In this document: positions 33,907-45,200 of the stretch, in pieces
Position numbering within the stretch: position 1 is the first letter of the stretch
Layout: each line of letters opens with the position of its first letter
Origin: Agapanthus africanus
Lineage: Eukaryota; Streptophyta; Magnoliopsida; Asparagales; Amaryllidaceae
Length of the DNA stretch: 64,000 nucleotides
Reading direction: 5' to 3'
Assembly (NCBI GenBank): GCA_030015575.1
Contig: CM057349.1
Span: 257,667,077 to 257,731,076, forward strand
Notes under the pieces: generated by a model
Told to the model about the DNA's origin: nothing
Database searches by the model: none
The model's input: only the letters and a program-made list of their open reading frames with translations
Translations under genes and position numbers: made by a program

Positions 33907-36060
33907 TGTAAGTCCATGCTACCCTTCCCCGGTACTTACGGCGTTGCAGAATTGGTGAAAAACGATTTTCAAGAGGGTGGTAACATGGACTACCAATACG
34001 GATCTTTGTTAAACTACTAACTAACAACCTAACAAGAGTTTACCTACTCGGTTAGGGGGCTATACCTTTCTTGAACTCCTTCGTCTTCGACTCTTCCCGG
34101 TGTACGGATCGGCCTCACCTCGTCGTCTCCTTGCGCCGAAGATGGATCCACCCGAAAACTTCTACCTTTGGCTTCTTCTTCGAACTTTGAAGAAACTAGA
34201 TCACTTGGCTTGCTAGGCCTTGTGAACTAGAATGAGTAGAGGAATGTTTTGGTGTCTTTTTATCTCTAAGGCAATGAGTCTCAACACATGAGAATGGTTT
34301 GCCTTGAGGTAGAGAGAGCAAGAGGAAGAGGGAGAGCTTGAGAATGAGAGAGCTCAAGAGAGAGAAAACAAATGATAGAATGAACCATACTCTTTTCATT
34401 CTCACCTCTCATAATCCAAAAGCCATCATAACAAAAATAGTAATCAAGTATTGTGTAAATGGTTTAAGTCAAAATGGCTATATCATTTCATGCACTCATT
34501 TTGCATAAATAAACAAGCAAGCAAAAGTCTTTGCCATGGAATGATAGCCATTGTCATGATGATGGTCAACTAGTCCAACCTAGTCAACCGGTCAATAAAG
34601 TCAACAAGTCAACAAAGTCAACCCCTCAACAACCATGTCACTATAATACTTAATTAATATTAATGTTAATCATATATCTTATTCTCATTAGGGTTAAGCA
34701 AAAGTCAATGGCCAACAGTCAACTGTCAACAGTCAACAGTCAACAACCCCAATAAGAATACTCTGCCTCTGTCTCTCTGTCAACTGTGCATACACACCCG
34801 CATCCGCGTTCCGAGGAACACGAATACAAACGAGATAAAACCAATCCCAAAACGTACACTAGGATCTGGCTTAAACCAAAGCCCGTTAGTGTTAACTGTC
34901 CGGACACTGTACGTGCACAAGTGCACGGATGTGACCGAACCCTGTCGCAAAACCATGCGACCTGTCGCAAAACCATGCGACCTCTACTCTTTTGCCTAAA
35001 GGAGAATAGCTTTCTGTGTGGGACTCTAAAGACTCGACACTACGCTGGCAGTGGGTTTAACCACAGACCGCAAGCGGCACAAGCTGTGCGTAACGGTCCC
35101 CAGGTAGATGCCGACAAGAAGACTGACGAGGTGAAACCCATCTGAACTCCTACTGAGTCTGACTGTGACAATATCCATACAGTCCGGTCTGTTCGTCTGA
35201 TACATCGCATGGCGGGCCTAGGGGACGGTAAACGTCAGTCCCCTAATAGCGGTACAAGTCGTGTCGGAGTGAATCCCAGAACACCCTGAGATAACACTGG
35301 AAACCTACCAGTATATCTCGCTTGCCCTGGCCAGGGACTACTCGTGTAATGGCTCTCCTAGACACAGCGCGATGTCAACCCCCAATACCGGGAGAGACGA
35401 ATCCTGTCTAACCGTCACTGCCTCCAAGTGCTTCGGGACTGCACCCAACTACTACCTGTTTGAACGACTCCTTTGAGCCGTGGTAGGGTAGTAATCTAAG
35501 TACAGTGGGAACACACTCGAGGCGAAGTGACAGTGTCAAGTCAGCGGACTAAGATGTACTCATATCACCTGGGAACTGATAACTGACGATAGGTATAGTA
35601 CCAACCAACAGTTCCCGACGAGTCCTGTCCAGTGTACTCGTAACCCAACGAGCACCCGCATACTATCTCCAGTACGACGTACTGATGGCTGTGGGACAGA
35701 CCATCTCCCACACTGGGATGAGAAGCGCATACGCTAGTCTACTCCGGAGTATCGATGCCCTGTCTTGATAGTCCTGTGACTAGGGACCTGCATAAGGATG
35801 TGCTTATAGGTTACCCATCCCCCACTAGTGTGACTGCCATCACAACGCTGGTAATCAAGCAAAGATCCTAAGGGCTCCACTAATGTGTATAGGTGATATA
35901 CTAAAATAAACATATGTACACATTGAAGTAGAAACAAAACAAGTAGCATACTACTATATTGAGCAAGATTGTTTATACAAGGTGAATATCCCAAGCTTCC
36001 ATTAAATAATATACAAACTAGTATGATACAGTAATGGCCTCTAGGGCCTATACACTAACA
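33907..36060 (-). repeat. Element E 3' LTR (2154 bp)
   Basis: On the plus strand it runs TGTAAGTCCATGCTACCC...TATACACTAACA. It differs from the other LTR by a 20-bp tandem duplication (34941-34960 and 34961-34980) and scattered changes. It contains the inverted repeat GTGCAC-AA-GTGCAC near 34914-34927. Confidence 0.93.
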
Positions 36061-36071
36061 ATCTCCCACTT
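36061..36071 (-). other. Element E polypurine tract
   Basis: AAGTGGGAGAT on the minus strand, directly before the 3' LTR. Confidence 0.9.
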
Positions 36072-36074
36072 GCA

Positions 36075-39042
36075 CTAAGGCCATGTACTGGCGTATCGAA
36101 GACCTATCATCTCGATCAGCCACTCGAACTGAGTCTGGGGTAAGGCCTTTGTAAGTGGATCAGCAGTGTTACCTTCCGTAGAAACTCTCCGAACCTCGAT
36201 CTCCTGGCGACCCACGATCTCCCTGATCAGGTGATACCGCCTCAAGATGTGTTTGGACTTCTGATGGTACCTTGGTTCCTTCGCTAAAGCTATAGCCCCG
36301 TTGTTGTCGCAATACAGAGGTATTGGATCAACAATGGACGGAACCACCTGAAGTTCAGTTAAGAACTTCCTTACCCAGACAGCTTCTTTTGCGGCATCTG
36401 CAGCAGCGATATATTCCGCTTCCATCGTCGAGTCAGCAACGGTTTCCTGTTTGGAACTCTTCCAACACACCGTCCCTCCATTGAGGGTAAAGACATAACC
36501 CGACATGGACTTGGAATCATCCTTGTCACTTTGGAAGCCGGAGTCTGCAAAGGCCTCGATCTGGAGGTCTTTTCCGCCATACACCAAGAACATCTCCTTA
36601 GTCCTTCTCAGGTACTTGAGAATGTTCTTTACTGCTATCCAATGTTTCTCCCCAGGGTTTGACTGATACCGGCTTACCACACTCAGTGCATAAGCTACAT
36701 CTGGTCTGGTACACAACATCGCATACATTATAGAGCCTACCGCAGAAGCGTAGGGTATAATAGACATGCGATCCCTTTCCAAATCAGTCTTGGGAGACAT
36801 CTCTTTGGAGAGGGTGATCCCGTGACAAGCCGGTAGATTACCGCGCTTGGAATCTTCCATACTGAATCTTTTCAGTATGGTGTCGATGTACCTGGACTGT
36901 GAGAGTCCCAGTATCCTCTTGGATCTGTCACGATAGATCCGGATCCCCAGAATGTATGAGGCATCACCCAGGTTTTTCATGGAGAACCTGTGTGACAAGA
37001 AGCCCTTGACAGATTGTAGCATAGGAATGTCATTTCCTATTAAGAGAATGTCATCCACGTATAAAACGAGGAATACTACATTTCTCGCTACAAATCTACT
37101 ATAGATGCATGGTTCATCTGGATTTTTGATAAAGCCAAATTCCTTGACCGTCTCATCAAAACAGATGATCCAACTCCGCGATACCTGCTTTAGTCCATAG
37201 ATGGACTTAAGCAACTTGCACACCTTTCCGCTGCTCCCACTCTGAATGAAACCCTCTGGCTGGTCCATATAAACACACTCCTCTAAATTTCCATTTAGAA
37301 AAGCGGTCTTTACGTCCATCTGCCAAATATCATAATCGTGGAAGGCAGCAATGGCAAGAAGGATCCGAATGGATTTCAGCATAGCTACTGGAGAAAAGGT
37401 CTCGTCATAGTCCAAACCAGGTCTTTGACGAAAACCCTTTGCAACCAATCTAGCTTTATAGGTCTCAACCTGTCCATCTACACCAATCTTCCTTTTGAAG
37501 ATCCACTTGCATCCTATGGGTTTTACCCCATCTGGAGCAACGTCCAACGTCCATACTTTGTTGGTGTACATGGACTCCATTTCGGTCCGCATTGCATCCA
37601 GCCATTTTACCGAGTCAGCGCTCTGAATGGCCTGCTGGAAGCTAGTTGGCTCATCATAATCTATGATGCAATCCTCTCTATCCCCGTCTATGAGAAAACC
37701 GTAGTATCTCTCGGGCGGATGAGACTGCCTACTACTTCTGCGGAGCGGCGTAGGAATGTCATGATCTTTCGAACCCTCTGGTTCTACTAAGCTTTCAGTA
37801 ATAGCTCGTGGTTCTAGAATTTCTTCCAGTTCTATTGCGTTCCCACTTATCTGATTTTCCAAAAATTCAGTTTCTAAGAAGTGGGCATGACGAGAAACAT
37901 AAATCTTTTGTTCCTCTTCGCAATAGAAGAAATATCCCTTGGAGTTCTTTGGATATCCCACAAACTTGCACTGTACTGAGCGTGCCTCGAGCTTGTCCGC
38001 ATGCTGCTTTTTGACAAAAGCTGGACATCCCCATGTCTTAATGTGATTAAGATAGGGTCTCTTCCCACACCACATCTCATATGGTGTAGTAGGCACAGTC
38101 TTAGTTGGAACTCGGTTCAAAAGTTATGCAGCTGATTCTAGTGCATATCCCCAGAATGATCGCGGTAACTCAGCGTTACTCATCATGGACCGTACCATAT
38201 CCAATAGGGTTCGGTTCCGTCTCTCCGATACACCGTTATGTTGCGGAGTGTATGGAGGAGTAAGCTGAGAGAGAATTCCGTTCTCCTTTAAATAGTCCAG
38301 GAACTCGGCACTCAAGTATTCACCACCTCGATCCGATCTTAGAATCTTGATACTTTTGCCGGTTTGTTTTTCTACTTCATTCTTATATTCCTGGAATTTT
38401 CCAAAGGCTTCGGACTTATGTTTCATTAAGAAGACATAACCGTACCTTGAAAATTCATCCGTAAAAGTGATGAAGTAAGAATAACCGCTTCGCGCATGTG
38501 TAGACATTGGACCGCACACGTCGCTGTGTACGAGTCCCAAGAGCTCGCTCACTCTTACTCTGTGTCCAGTGAACGGAGTCTTTGTCATCTTTCCTTTGAG
38601 ACAGGATTAACAAGTGGCATACGATTGATATTCGAACGGATTCACATATCCTTCTGTATGTAACTTCGTCAACCTTCTCTCATTGATGTGACCCAGTCTA
38701 CAATGTCATAAGAAAGTCTGATTTATTTCCGGAGACTTTCTTTTGTGTGTATTCTGGACATTGAAAATCTGTGGTTGGTTTAGTACATATATACCATTGC
38801 TTAATGTACCTGACCCAATCAGAACTTGATTAAGGTGAATGTTTACAACATTACTTACAAACGCAAATTCATAACCTTCTTTAGAAATCAAAGATACAGA
38901 AATGATATTACAAGTTGCGTTGGGTACAAAAAAGCAATTACGTAAAACCAAAACATGTCCATCTGACATTCCCAGGTGATAGTCCCCCACGGCCTTAGCA
39001 TCCATGCTAGCTCCGTTTGCAACTTTGAGGGTCATGTCACCT
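36075..39042 (-). pseudogene. Element E pol (late PR-IN-RT-RNaseH)
   Basis: Read right to left: the second half of the protease region with the VANGA motif (to 39035), the integrase core (HSDVCGP near 38520 and QHNGVSERRN near 38225), the linker, reverse transcriptase (VWTLDVAPDGVKPIGCKW near 37540, YVDDILLIGND near 37035) and RNase H (DSTMEAEY near 36425, ending ASTWP at 36075). The integrase-end to RNase H part is one long open stretch of about 680 codons. The protease-gag part lies beyond F at 42114-43101. About one or two breaks apart from F. Confidence 0.93.
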
Positions 39043-42000
39043 TGTCACGACCCGAAAGTACGGAACGTGACTGGCACTTAGATTACGAGACGTCTAAAGG
39101 CGTACCGTAACCTAAGTCAGCCAAAGCCCAGAAAAATCTAAACCAAAATCAAAAGAGAGTGAAGGAAAACCTTTAATGAAAACGATTTTCAAATCAATTA
39201 AGTTGCAAAGAATCCCTTTTTTAAAAACATCATAAATTTCTGAAAATTTCGGCAGAGTCTCCCCTGTATTTTCTATCCCCCAAAATGGGTACAACAAGAT
39301 AATAAACCTGTAATCATAAAATGGTATCCCCAAGCGGGAGCTAGCTCTTCGCCCAAGGCGGATCACAACCACATGCAATATAATAACAATATCAAGAAAA
39401 GAGCATAAAAGAAACGCAAAATATCAGAAAACACAATGCCGGCTCAAGTGAGCTCGACCCAAAAGAAACCACAAATATACAAACCTCTCAGTCTCATCAC
39501 TAGGTCACATATACAATATAAAGTGGTAGATGGAGAATACTAGATACAATGATAAAGCAAAAGAAATAAAGTGTGCTCGCAACCCACCTACGGGCGATGT
39601 CGCGAGTCTGAGCAAAAGGAACTGATGATAAGATAGCCCGCCGCTACAAGACTGACGGGTCCGACCTGCAAGACACTGTGGCACAACGGGGGTGAGTTGC
39701 CAGCTCGTGAGTAAATATAACATCTAATAAGGCAATCGTAAGAATGCACGCAATGCACCACAACATGCATGTCCATATGTGATATAATAGCTCTAGTATG
39801 CATGCACATGTATACAATGCCATTTCTAACTCTTTATGTGTTTTAAATGCTAAGGGTACTGCGTTCTTAACTTTAGAAAATGAATATCTGTATAATAGCT
39901 AAGTACCATCAAGAAATCATCTGAAAGCCCGTGTCAAGCATCGACACCAAGTAGAAATCATATCTGTCTCAATATCGGGCTCCGTCAGTCCGGATCGGCC
40001 CATATCATAAATCTCACGACAACGGTCGGTATCCTCCGGATATCCGCCGCGCCAGACATCACCGGTAGGTAGTCTTCCCCTGCCAGGCTCATCGTCTACA
40101 ACTCGATCTTCTTACCCCGGGGTACCATACCGGGCCCACCATGTACCCGAGACGGTTCATCCACTCCTCGAATCGGGTCTCGAAATCCAACAGAAAACAT
40201 GAAAACTCATGGTGGACGACACATACATCACGAGAAAACCGCAACTTGTTTTAAAAATGATAAATATAAGCTTTTGTTAAATTCTTGCGGTTTTCCCCAA
40301 AAATCCAGAAATCGCAGCAATACTGAAATCCTCAAGAAAATCAAAATGTTCACATGCTATATATGCTAAATGTCTATGATATCAATGTATATGATGTGAA
40401 TTTTGGCTAGAAAGCTATGTAAATATGATGATAATGCGAGGTATATGCATGCTCTGCAATTTCATATATCATGTATGAATGCACGTGGCGATACTAAGTT
40501 AAACAGGTTCTATAGTGCACGTGGCATGGCAATTACCAAAGGGGTGTGTGTCACATGAATAGTGCGCGTGCAACAGATGCCAATGGTAATGGTGTTCGTG
40601 TCCTACGAAGTGATATCGCATAAGTATAGACGAATGTCCATGCAATCTAATATACTGTTCGCTATAAGGGTATGCAGGGTACATGAACGGATAAGCTAGC
40701 TAACAATATAAATCTTGCAAAAAGTAGGGTAACCATAACTAGGGGGGCCTCACGCCATTCAGACGATTCCCCCATAGATGAATACATCTACTCACCTGAA
40801 ATCCCCGCTAATCCGATCCGACCACCGCCTTGCCTTTACGCGCCGTGTCCGATGTTTCCCCGACCGATCCTATATTTGCACAACACCAAGCATAAGATTA
40901 CAAAACCTAAAACGATCTAAGTCACAATATACAATTATCGGCGCTCTCGAATTAAACATAGCATGCACTCGGTGCGCGGGAAAACGCACGAAAATCGCTA
41001 ATCTTTAACTAGAATCGACATTTCGGGGAAATCGACAAAACTAAAACCCGAATAGACAAAACCCCACGTTCGCGCACTCTAATAGTCCTATACGAAGCTA
41101 ATTATATCGCTAACATAACGTAATTTGATCGCATTCTAATTTTTATAAAAATCTAGTAAGCAATTTGCTTACCGATTCGATACAAACATCGCAATTTTGT
41201 CGATTTAGCGAGCATAACACAACACAATTAACCACTCCAATCAATTAGATAATCAAAGCCCTAACTTAATCCATCAACCATGCTTCAAACCCTAGTTCAA
41301 AATCAAATCCTTCTCTTGATTTTCCTAAACAAACATTTACTACTAAATTAATACTTCAAATTTCAATTCTAGCATAATTAAACTACAAGTTAACAACTAG
41401 TTTAGGAATTATACCTCCCAAGTGAACCCCAACTTGCACTAAGCCTCCAAAGTGGCCTCCTTTCTCCACTTCTCTAACTAATTAGGGTTAGGGAATGGAG
41501 GGATTAAGGTTTTGGTTTGAATCTATGAAGAAAATGGTGCAATTTTGTGGATTTTTCTTGATTTTATCATGATTTTAGAAGCAAGAATGAAGTGAGAAGA
41601 TGAGGGATTTCAGCAAGGAGGCTCGGCCAGCAGTAGGAGGAGGTAATGGGGGGAAATTTGGAGAAGTTTCTAGGTCCAAAAACACCCCATGTGCTCATTT
41701 AACGCTTTCATATCAACATTTTACAAAAAAAACCTTATTTTACATCATTTTTCCATTAAATTTCCCACCCTAAAACCAAAATTTTGCAAGTCATGATACA
41801 ATTTTATTAACACCATATTTTAGCTTATAAAGACTCCTAATTATGAAATTTACCTAATTAAATTTGTATTTATCACTAATTTAATGTATTTAAAAAGGCT
41901 TAAAATAATAAAAAAAATAATTAATTACGAAAAAAATTTATTTAACTAGAAAATTATAAGTGACATTTTAGTGACAAAATTATAGTAATATCTTATCTAA

Positions 42001-42113
42001 ATTTTGTATAATTAGTTCTACAATGAAAAATACCTATTTTGACTTTTTACGGAAAAAGCCGAAAAATTAGCCGATTACCGAAAAACTGCCTAAACGATTT
42101 TCGAAGGGTTACA
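39043..42113 (-). mobile_element. Solo LTR F, Ty3/gypsy TGTAACG...TCGTGACA family
   Basis: A 3071-bp single LTR, plus-strand reading TGTCACGACCCG...GGGTTACA, with target duplication cacct (39038-39042 and 42114-42118). It has no primer site or coding domains. It is inserted in the protease region of E, so it arrived, and recombined down to one LTR, after E's insertion. It holds the GAGCTAGCTC palindrome (39338-39347) with CGCC/GGCG beside it and a candidate TATA box. The small open frames inside are not supported as genes. Confidence 0.93.
41409..41413 (-). promoter_or_regulatory. Candidate TATA box of LTR F
   Basis: The minus strand reads GGGAGGTATAATTCC, about 700 bases from the LTR start, in the same context as in H, G and L. 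Confidence 0.45.
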
Positions 42114-42118
42114 CACCT

Positions 42119-43101
42119 GCCTTCAAAACCCTACGGTTTCTCAACGCCTGCAAAGAATTACAGATATGAGATCCTGATCCGGTATCCAATACCCAAGAAG
42201 TAGAGTTTATTGATAGACAGTTTTCAATAACATACAGACCTGAACCTGAAGCCGCAACTTGCTTCAGTTCCTGTGTCCTGGCTTTCCAAGCCCTGCAATC
42301 TTTCTTCCAGTGACCACTCTTATGACAGAAAAAGCACTCTTCCTTCCCTATAAGCTTCCCCGCTATCTTTGTTGCTTTTGCTTTTCCCTTCGTATCCACT
42401 TTACTAACACCACCCCTTGGTTTAGCGGAGGCTTTCTTCTTCTTTCCCTTGGCTTTCGCCTTGGACCTAGAAGATGAAGATCCTCCTACAAACAAAGTGG
42501 ATGTTTCCCTACCTTTCTGTAGGGTGCCCTCTGCACTCCTCAGCATGTTGAGGAGTTCTGAAAGTTCAACTTCTTTTTCTTGTAAGTTGAAGTTCAGGAT
42601 AAACTGGGCGTAAGTGGAAGGAAGGGACTGGAGAATCAAGTCCGTATAGAGCTCGTTCTCTAACTTGGTCCCAAGTTCCGCGATCTCCTCAATGAAGCCA
42701 ATCATCTTAAGCATGTGTTCCTCTACCGATGATCCGATGGCCAACCTTGCCGAAAATAACTTCTTCGACACTTCGTATCTTGCGATACGAGATTGCTCTC
42801 CATACAGTTCTTTTGTATGGATAAATATGGATTCGAGGTCCATATTCTCGTGCCTCCTCTGATGTTCGTTGTCCATAGAGGCAAGCACGAGGCACCTGGC
42901 CTTCGCGCAATCGATCTCCCAAGTCTTACGGATTTCCTTATCCGCGACGCTGGAGGTGGGACCTGGGACAGGGGGAGCTATGGTGGTAAGGAGATACCCC
43001 AACTTGTCATAAGTGACTGGCATTTTGACATTCCTGAGCCAATCTTTGTAGTTTGGCCCTGTCAGTATGTTTTTATCTAGAAGTAACTTAAGTCCAGTCA
43101 T
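42119..43101 (-). pseudogene. Element E gag and start of protease
   Basis: Opens at the ATG at 43101, 12 bases after the GCAG|CGAC site; an upstream in-frame ATG at 43119 lies before that site and is less likely. Gag has the LTGPNYKDW N-terminal motif and a helix region (SLPSTYAQFILNF). A lysine-rich stretch and a CCHC knuckle (CFFCHKSGHWKKDC, near 42293-42336) follow, then the protease active site WVLDTGSGSH (near 42165-42195). Gag forms the particle shell and binds genomic RNA. It is open throughout up to the F insertion. This gene is missing from B and D. Confidence 0.92.
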
Positions 43102-43161
43102 GTCGATTAGTCGCTGCAATTAGGAGAGAGAGAAGAAGCACTCAGCATGATGCTCTTGCAA

Positions 43162-43190
43162 GTTTAGAGTGGTTTTTAGTTTGTCTAAAC
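43162..43190 (-). promoter_or_regulatory. Leader hairpin P9 of element E
   Basis: GTTTAGA pairs with TCTAAAC around an AAAACCA-type loop. Both sides of the stem differ from B and D. Confidence 0.55.
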
Positions 43191-43599
43191 AGGATGGCTC
43201 CCACTGTCTCTCGAATCCCTCCTCAAACCAAAAAGGAAGAATTAGTCAGGATCAATCTCACCGTACAATTCTTGCTTAACCGTTCGGTCAGGCTGGTGTC
43301 GGTACTTCGAGGGAGATTTTCCAACGCTTTCGCGAAGTTCCTTAATTAAGTAACCTCTTTTCCCTGTGGGCGTAGCCCCGCTAACACCTTTCTAGACACC
43401 TACTTAGTTTATAGCATTGATCGTTAAGTGAGAAATTTCCCGAGGAGTAGCATATACTCACAGTAGGATCGGGATCCAAATATCATCGCGTGACGAAACT
43501 AAAGGAATCCTACCAGAATCATCACACTCCAAATGCTATGCAACACTAGCAAGTTTCAGTTCTTTTGAAACTCCCGATGTGGATTTTTGCCCCCATGCT

Positions 43600-43809
43600 C
43601 TTATGACCTTGACTTTAGCCAACAAATCATAAGTCACATGTCAAGTTCTACCCGTCATTCTCCAGGTTAATTTGAGCCCACCCGCACATACCCTTGACTT
43701 TGGCCAACAAGGTAGAACGACTGCCCCAAACCAACACATCTATCTATGCTGCACATGAATACCCAATAGCTACCAATCACTATGCCTTGACTTTGGCCAA
43801 CAAACATAG
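43600..43809 (-). promoter_or_regulatory. Triple stem-loop array of element E
   Basis: Stems CTATG/CATAG (43780-43784 with 43805-43809) and CTTATGA/TCATAAG (43600-43606 with 43627-43633), and a weaker TACC-TTG/CAAGGTA between them. Two loops carry TTGGCCAA and one carries TTGGCTAA, palindromic or nearly so. Same order and spacing as in A, B and D. Confidence 0.65.
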
Positions 43810-44947
43810 CTTGAATACTATTGACCATCCATGTGAAACAACGGAGGGCTACGAATGGTTTTGGCGAAACCGTGAACGTAGTGAACTTGATATAATCGAT
43901 GGAACGAGATAGCTTTAAAAAGGAGTGGCTTAAGCTCCGCGTTTAAAAGTTATTTTGAAAAGAAACCGAGTGGTTTTTGAAAGTGTTCCAACGACTTTTA
44001 CTTGGTTTATTTTTCTTTGCATTAGTTCTTTTAATGCGTATTTTTCTTGCATTAGTTCTTTTAATGCGTCCCATCATTTAATCCTACCATTGCAGAAAAC
44101 AACCAAAATATGACGTACGCTTATGCCATTCGCATTCGCCACGGGGCCCCGTCATTACCCGTTAGGTTACTTAACTAACGACAGAGCGGGGGCTGGGCTA
44201 GCGCGGCTGCAAAACATAAGCAACGCCTAAATAATATCATATATAGATATATTGCAATGATAGCCATTTCAGATCACAGATGAACACATTGGATATACTA
44301 GGAATCCGCAATTCGTACGAGCCTGTAACGAAAAGCAGATTACACGGTCGCGATGAATAGCCAATACCCCACCCTAGACCCCTACGGGTGCGGAAAACTA
44401 CCCGCCAAATATCCGAAGTGGAGCAACCTCCCTCAACGACGTGAGTAGGCCACTCGGCACTTCGAGATACCCGGTAGTTTGTGCACCCCACCTTGGGTCT
44501 ATCCTAGGAGCAAAAACAGTAAAAAGAAATTATACAATGACGGCTACAACCCCGACCCGGTTGTGCGGCCAAAAATAATATTACATCAATTTACATATTA
44601 CATGAATTGAAAGAAAAGAAAACTCTCATCTCACAACCCCCGGCTATTCACCCGCGACAATCCAATGAATTCATATACACATACCATCAACATTACAGAT
44701 CATAGATTTGTATAACTCCCACTAATCGACATATAGCGATTAGCAGACGTTCAATACAAATATCACATCACAGATATAAACCCGTTAGCCTTAGTCTTTA
44801 GAAACTCGATCAAAATACGGTTTTTAAAGCCCCAAAAACAAATTTTTCCTTCTGGAAAATCTGGGCTGAAAAAACATATACCAAAAATCCCAAAATACCC
44901 CACTGAACAAACTGCAACCAAAATTCCCCACGGCCGAGTCAACTCGG

Positions 44948-44991
44948 CCGCGGAACTGCGGCGGGAGCAGGCTCCCGCCGCGTTTCCGCGG
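44948..44991 (-). promoter_or_regulatory. Leader hairpin P0 of element E
   Basis: The outer stem CCGCGGAA/TTCCGCGG is identical to that of B. The inner stem GCGGCGGGAG/CTCCCGCCGC differs from B on both sides yet pairs perfectly. It starts about 200 bases after the primer site. Confidence 0.7.
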
Positions 44992-45187
44992 CGCTTTGAT
45001 CGGATCAGTGGACCATTTTTTTGCAGTTTCTTCTAAAAACCCTGAGCCGAATTTTAAAGCATGATTTATCATTTTTTGAACAGTGGAAAAATTCGACAGC
45101 AAGTTGGTTTTACGGGTGTTTTTCGCGACTTTTTCCCCGATCGAATTTCTAGTTACTATGCTAACATGTTAGGTAGTGTTTAACTAG

Positions 45188-45199
45188 GCTCTGATACCA
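45188..45199 (-). other. Element E primer-binding site (tRNA-iMet)
   Basis: The minus strand reads TGGTATCAGAGC, one base after the 5' LTR. Confidence 0.93.
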
Positions 45200-45200
45200 C

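Larger units (their letters stand above)
43102..45187 (-). other. Element E leader (untranslated, structured)
   Basis: About 2.1 kb on the minus strand. From the primer site it holds hairpin P0 (44948-44991), a second inverted repeat CGGCCGAGT/ACTCGGCCG (44931-44950), helix P1 (44418-44453), a GGTTT/AAACC hairpin (43857-43871), three stem-loops (43600-43809), a GTGGGAG tract (43198-43205), hairpin P9 (43162-43190) and a pyrimidine tract ending GCAG (43114-43138). Module M, present twice in A, B and D, is missing or reduced; a tandem 'gcattagttcttttaatgcg' repeat lies near 44020-44070 instead. Confidence 0.72.
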
